This document shows, piece by piece, positions 58,970 to 64,000 of a stretch of 64,000 nucleotides of DNA. Origin of the DNA: Morella rubra (lineage: Eukaryota > Streptophyta > Magnoliopsida > Fagales > Myricaceae). The notes under the pieces were generated by a model. The model was not told the origin of the DNA. It did no database searches and worked only from the letters and a program-made list of their open reading frames with translations. The DNA lies in assembly GCA_003952965.2 (NCBI GenBank), contig CM025852.1, forward strand, positions 13,679,809 to 13,743,808. Direction: 5' to 3'. A program made the translations under genes and the position numbers. How positions within the stretch are numbered: position 1 is the first letter of the stretch; every line of letters begins with the position of its first letter.

Positions 58970-61497
58970 TAAGCATGATCACATGTTTAGGATAGGAAAA
59001 TGTCATCATGCTTGTTAAGTTAGCATCTTGATCATCTAAAATTCTCATCATCTTGTTAGAGAGGAGACTAGGTTGTTAGGATGGTAAAATTAGAGGAGGT
59101 ATTAGTGGGTTGGTTAGTAGGTTGCAAAAATAAGGATATTTTTATCTAAATGTTGGTCATGAGTGCATGGGATTGAAATGATGTGATTTTTGTGGCTTTG
59201 GTGATTGCTGGGTATTCTTAGGGATGTTAGAAAGCCTAAGAAAAATCAATGGGTGGAAGTTTAGATGGAAAATTGGAGAGATTAGTGAATTAGGTCAAAA
59301 TAGGGCTGTTTGATAATCTGTGAGGATATCACACGAAAGCTATGATCGCATGGGTCAAACGTGATCATGTTGACCCCAAATTTGGAGGGTTATCTTAGGA
59401 TGTACAAGTCCAGGAACTTATGGTTAAAATTTCAAGTCATTTGGATTTAAGGTGAGTATGTTATTAGCATTCCAAGATAGACGTAAAATTGGAAAGTTTC
59501 ACTAAACCGGGTCATTTCATGCATCCAAGAGTTGGGCTTTAGTTTTTGCAAATGGGCTGACTTAGATGGGCCCTAACCTCTGAAACTTATTAAAGGATGG
59601 CCTTGCATGATAGGCCCAAGCATGAGTCCTTATTGGACTTGAATAAGTCAAATAGGCCTTTTTCTTATTAAGGTCCATAAGTTGTTGGACTTGCCTTGTT
59701 AAAACTTTAATATGGCGTTTGGAAACAAAATTTTGTCAAAATTTTTGGGTAGTTAAAATTTTGGGTATGGAAGTTGGTAAAAAAGTGAGGAGAGAGAGTA
59801 AAAAAGTTGGTAAAAAAGTGAGAAGAGAGAAATTTTTGTAATGATGATAAAATTTTACATGGTGTTTGTTTATAAAATTTTGAGGTGTTGGAATTGGTGA
59901 AAAAAGTAAAGAGAAAGATGATTTAAATGAATTTTTTATATTTATTTGTGTTGGAGTTGGTGAAAAAGTGAGAAAGAAATAATTTCGTGTAGTTATTTTA
60001 TTATGGCTAAAATTTTAGAGTGTCCAAAATTTTAAAAACAAATGCCACGTTAGTTTGTCAAACGCAATGGTACGTCTTTTGCAACCATTAGCTTGCTGAA
60101 TTAAGAAACTTTAAGTTGTTAAGCTTGTCTCATTTAGGTTTGGTGCACTGAAGCTTGAAATTAAAAAGTTCTCTTGCACTTTTGAGTACATGATTAGTAA
60201 ATATGATGTGATTAACGAATAAAATTAGTGAATAATCAAGTATGTGATTAGTAAGTCATATCAAACATGTATATATATGAATGAATACACATGCATTGGA
60301 TGAATATGCATCATTGCATGGATACGAAAATAAAAGGAAAAATGAATGATATGGGTGACGATACAGATCATCGAGGTGTGCAACCACCACTACAGGGTAG
60401 TGGGTGACCTCCTAAGCAAAAGGCAATAGGAGAGCCTTTGCTTGATGTCCTGATGCGATGGACAACACAAGACTATCCCGGTAGAAGGGGAGTGGGACGC
60501 ACAACCCTGTCACTTGGGGGTGAAACAGTGGACACCAAAAAGGATGAAAGGAAAGGAATCATGGTTCATGCATCTCCTGCATTTGCATCTTGTACATGGT
60601 GATGACATTTGCTTTCAAATTTTTGAATAACACTTTTGAATTAGTAACTAGCTTCTAAAAAATGGTAAGTACAATATTCCTTTATTACTTAAAAACATGC
60701 TTACAATGATCACATGCCCCTATCCCCCCTTAAGTCCTTAAGACGCACTCCACCTTGTTGTTTATTTTTGCATACCTGATAAAGCAGAAAATGGTACTTT
60801 TTGAATCCTACCTTTCCCACGAGCTCCCCACCCACTTTCTAGTTATCCACAATTGCGTTTGGGTGTCGAAAAATCTAGAGGTGATCGTGGAGCATCTGCC
60901 ATACCTGGTTCCCAATGACCCGCCCCCAAGTGCTGCTACAGTCCCCTTGTATATTGCAGACTTTGTTGGACTCATCACCGTAGGCCTTCACCTGATTGAC
61001 CTCACTCTAACTGATGATGAAGACTAGTTTCCCTTTCTAATGTTTATTTAAGCTTTTATTTTGGTATGTATATATTTATGTTTTCTGAACAATGTAGGGT
61101 TAGGATTTAGATAGGCTCAAGTGAACTACTAAGTTCACAAATTTTGGTAAATAGTAGCCAAGTTTTTTAAGGATCTGAGGATCCTCCCACATCCCTAACC
61201 CCGCTAATTGAATAGGTTGATTTAATGTATTTCTTTATCAAAATCTCTTGTCTTTAATATATTTGATGTTTGCTTAATGTTTTCAGCTTATAATTTTTAC
61301 TTTGAATACTTTAATGTTTCTTAAAGATTTTTATAAATTTTCCGCTGCTTGTATATAAACTTTCCGTTGTGTTTTGAATAACTCTTTAATTAGGAACTTA
61401 CAAGGAATTCTACAGTCTTAAAAACTTAAGATAGATCGTGCCATAATCTCGCAATGTATAACACCTCTATTATTATAAAGAGAGCTTAAAGACTAAT
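58970..61497 (+). mobile_element. LTR copy A, family of 1273-4590 (fossil)
   Basis: Follows the solo LTR at 1273-4590 segment by segment: ccaaatttggagg...gtcatttgga, the cactac-ggtagtg-gtg motif with ggggtgaaacagtgg, catgcccctatcccccctta, ggatcctcccacatccctaacccc, and taaagagagcttaaagactaat near the end. The 5' third is missing and the last bases are replaced by other sequence. A Tourist-like MITE lies inside it. No coding region. Confidence 0.7.
59712..60045. mobile_element. Tourist-like MITE inside LTR copy A
   Basis: The left end ggcgtttggaaacaaaattt and the reverse complement of the right end ggcatttgtttttaaaattt form the terminal repeats. The interior has repeated gttggtaaaaaagtgag motifs. 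Ends and the 3-bp duplication are approximate. Confidence 0.6.
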
Positions 61498-61825
61498 CAT
61501 TGGCAATGGGAATTAACATAAAATTTAGTGACAAAATTAATGTGATATTATTATATATCAAACTTATGTATTATATGTCATCATTTATATTGGAAAGTTG
61601 AGCATATTTTTAGATGTGACTTATTAACAGATACTGAATATTCAAATTTGAAAGTAATTTAATAATCATTTTACCCATCGAAGTTTGTCAAACCAATTAT
61701 AACCACTAATTAAGATCTACTGAAGCTCTCTTGTAACATCGAATGTGAGATGCATGTATACACATGGATGTAATGCATGCGCAACATCAAGAACCACCAC
61801 TATCCTCGTAAATATGAAGGGTCCT
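61498..61825. other. Spacer between LTR copies A and B
   Basis: About 330 AT-rich bases without gene or recognised repeat, separating the two near-identical 1-kb blocks. Confidence 0.6.
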
Positions 61826-62824
61826 GAGTGGGACGCGCACAACCCTGTCACTTGGGGTGAAACAATGGACACCAAAAAGGATGAAAGGAAAGGAATCATG
61901 GTTCATGCATCTCCTGCATTTGCATCTTGTACATGGTGATGACATTTGCTTTCAAATTTTTGAATAACACTTTTGAATTAGTAACTAGCTTCTAAAAAAT
62001 GGTAAGTACAATATTCCTTTATTACTTAAAAACATGCTTACAATATCACATGCCCCTATCCCCCCTTACTGAGTCCTTAAGACGCACTCCACCTTGTTGT
62101 TTATTTTTGCATACCTGATAAAGCAGAAAATGGTACTTTTTGAATCCTACCTTTCCCACGAGCTCCCCACCCACTTTCTAGTTATCCTTGCGTTTGGGTA
62201 AAAATTAGAGGTGACCGTGGAGCATCTGCCATACCTGGTTCCCAATGACCCGCCCCCAAGTGCTGCTACAGTCCCCTTGTATATTGCAGACTTTGTTGGA
62301 CTATCACCGTAGGCCTTCACCTGATTGACCTCACTCTAACTGATGATGAAGACTAGTTTCCCTTTCTAATGTTTATTTAAGCTTTTATTTTGGTATGTAT
62401 ATATTTATGTTTTCTGACAATATAGGGTTAGAGAATTAGATAGGTTTAAGTGAATTAGTTCACAAATTTTGCCCAATTTTGTAAGGATCCTAGGATCCTC
62501 CCATATCCCTAACCCCACTAATCGAATAGTTGATCTAATGTATTTCTTTATCAAAATCTCTTGTCTTTAATATATTTGATGTTTGCTTAATGTTTTCAGC
62601 TTATAATTTTTACTTTGAATACAATGTTTCTTAAAGATTTTTATAAATTTTCCGCTGCTTGTATATAAACTTTCCGTTGTGTTTTGAATAACTCTTTAAT
62701 TAGGAACTTACAAGGAATTCTACAGTCTTAAAAACTTAAGATAGATCGTGCCATAATCCGCAATGTATAACCCTCTATTATTATAAAGAGAGCTTAAAGA
62801 CTAATATAGGCATGGGACATGACA
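61826..62824 (+). mobile_element. LTR copy B, near-identical repeat of 60490-61497 (fossil)
   Basis: Repeats 60490-61497 almost base for base in the same orientation from gagtgggacgc through the CT-rich and taaagagagcttaaagactaat segments, then continues to atgggacatgaca (62824), matching the end of the solo LTR at 4590. The high similarity between A and B, compared with their distance from 1273-4590, points to a recent shared origin. Confidence 0.75.
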
Positions 62825-63626
62825 TGATGTGATGCAATGTGAATTGTTTTCATTTGAGACTTGTAATGTTCATTTATATAATTGAGATATTTATAATGTA
62901 ATTCAGAATTGAGAAATGTTCTTTGAATTTTAGATTGTATCTTTTAATTTTCTGGTTTATTATGTAAATTATAATGATTAGATATATAAGAGATATTTGT
63001 ATTTGTGAATAATGAATGAACCATCTGAAAATTATGTGAACAATGACCCACTCTCGAAATAGGCCGAATAAACATCCTTATTATTATGGGTGTAAACAGT
63101 GGACAATGTCCGCATAATAAAAACTAACGAAATAGACCAAATAACATCCTTATTTTCGGTAAATAAGGCCTAAATGGGCTAAAAAAATATGGCCAAAAAT
63201 ATTACTGGAATTTCGACATCTGATTCTGCTAAGTTTGACAATAGCCAGTAGTGGAAGCATAATTCATTTTGGGCATCCACTAATTAGCGGACCGGATGTC
63301 GAAATGTCAAATTCCAACATGTTTGATTTACACCTGTAGTTGGAAACTAATGAAGGAATTGATGACGCTAGAAAAATCCGGCCCACCACACAACCCATGA
63401 ATGATTAACTGGCTAAAGTCCACTGCGCAAGCAATGTAAAGTTGTATCAGGGCCTAATACCTAGAACAAAATCAATTGTGATGAGGGAGCCTTCCCTTTG
63501 GGGTCAACCTCCGACATTCAAGTTAGTCTCCTGATGAAGTTAGTCTCCTAAAAAACTCTTTCCTAGTATGTATAGTTATCTCTGTTCTTTTAGGCTTACC
63601 TTGCCTTTGGCATGGTGCTAGTCTAT
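62825..63626. other. AT-rich intergenic
   Basis: No gene recognised. 63089-63338 begins tatgggtgtaaac and ends gatttacacctgta, possibly an hAT-like MITE, but its flanks do not match. ttggaaactaatgaaggaat at 63340 is identical to part of the putative copia 3' LTR (53834). Confidence 0.4.
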
Positions 63627-63809
63627 GGGGGTGTTTGTTTCCCCAATATTTTGGGGCATCAAAAATTTTCAACAAAACAAATACACTCCAAAATTTTTAA
63701 CTTTTACACATACACACTTCGCTTTTCACAAACCTTAATAAATCTCAATAAAGTAAAGATTTCCAAAATTTCGGGAATATTCCCCAAAATTTTGGCAAAC
63801 AAACACCCC
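63627..63809. mobile_element. Tourist-like MITE (183 bp)
   Basis: The left end is gggggtgtttgtttccccaa and the reverse complement of the right end is ggggtgtttgtttgccaaaa. It is flanked by tat on both sides (63624-63626, 63810-63812). The interior is AT-rich with ccaaaattttg motifs. Fits the PIF/Harbinger Tourist layout. Confidence 0.8.
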
Positions 63810-64000
63810 TATATCCACTAAGGAGGGGTAAATGAGACTTTTCCTTGTTTGAAGGGACAATCCTTTTCTTCTCATGTCAAAACCCGTCTAATTCTCAAAA
63901 TTGGGGCCGACTGGCCTTTAGTTCATTTACCTAAGAAGTTTAATCTATACGAGGTTGGTTGAGTGACATTTTTCCTCTCGAGGCCTTATTAATAATCCCT

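Noticed and set aside
63089-63338. Possible hAT-like MITE (tatgggtgtaaac ... tttacacctgta)
   Set aside because: Terminal repeats are short and the 8-bp flanks do not match, so it was not called as a feature.
63340-63360. Twenty-base identity with the putative copia 3' LTR (53834)
   Set aside because: Too short to call a second LTR; may be a small relic of the same family.

Overview
This is a 64-kb stretch of a plant nuclear genome, most likely a eudicot. The DNA is AT-rich, genes are few and split by long GT-AG introns, and most of the rest is transposon debris. Three host genes can be read exon by exon. They are a ubiquitin-specific protease of the UBP25 type (+ strand, CDS 6370-15948, 8 exons, 645 aa), a pollen-type exopolygalacturonase of glycoside hydrolase family 28 (- strand, CDS 24260-22549, 4 exons, 399 aa) and a RING protein of the Sip5/GW2/DA2-like group (+ strand, CDS 40498-48789, 8 coding exons, 418 aa).

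Layout from left to right. 1-6200 holds a 3.3-kb solo LTR flanked by an exact 5-bp duplication (1273-4590), then a 367-bp fold-back Mutator-type MITE with a 9-bp duplication (5536-5902). 6180-16100 is the UBP25 gene, with an upstream ORF whose stop overlaps the main start codon and a 4.2-kb fourth intron. 19434-20973 is an internally deleted hAT transposon with a perfect 8-bp duplication. 22549-24330 is the polygalacturonase. 26582-27191 is a second Mutator-type MITE with a perfect 9-bp duplication. 28186-28515 is an LTR remnant.

28658 to about 36180 is a nest: an old RICESLEEPER/BED-type hAT split by a younger 4-kb hAT (31519-35567), whose BED finger is itself split by a 188-bp Tourist-like MITE. 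38000-49000 is the RING gene; its introns carry a solo-LTR-like copy with a retroposed insert, a Tourist MITE, a duplicated noncoding repeat and a Gypsy fragment. 50500-53100 holds hAT-like and CACTA-type ends. 53720-57490 is a broken Ty1/copia fossil on the - strand. 57530-58950 is an hAT end abutting a Mutator-like element that carries an F-box-associated gene fragment (Pack-MULE-like). 58970-62824 holds two more LTR copies of the family seen at 1273-4590, including a near-identical 1-kb direct repeat. A Tourist-like MITE lies at 63627-63809.

Two of the three host genes belong to the ubiquitin system (a deubiquitinase and a RING-type putative E3). Nothing in the sequence shows that they are functionally linked. 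The polygalacturonase acts in the cell wall and is separate. I found no wholly new system. The observations most worth checking are the UBP25 uORF/start overlap, the Pack-MULE-like F-box capture, the decayed duplicate of the RING gene's UIM-like tail just past its stop, and the three-deep transposon nest with readable target-site duplications.
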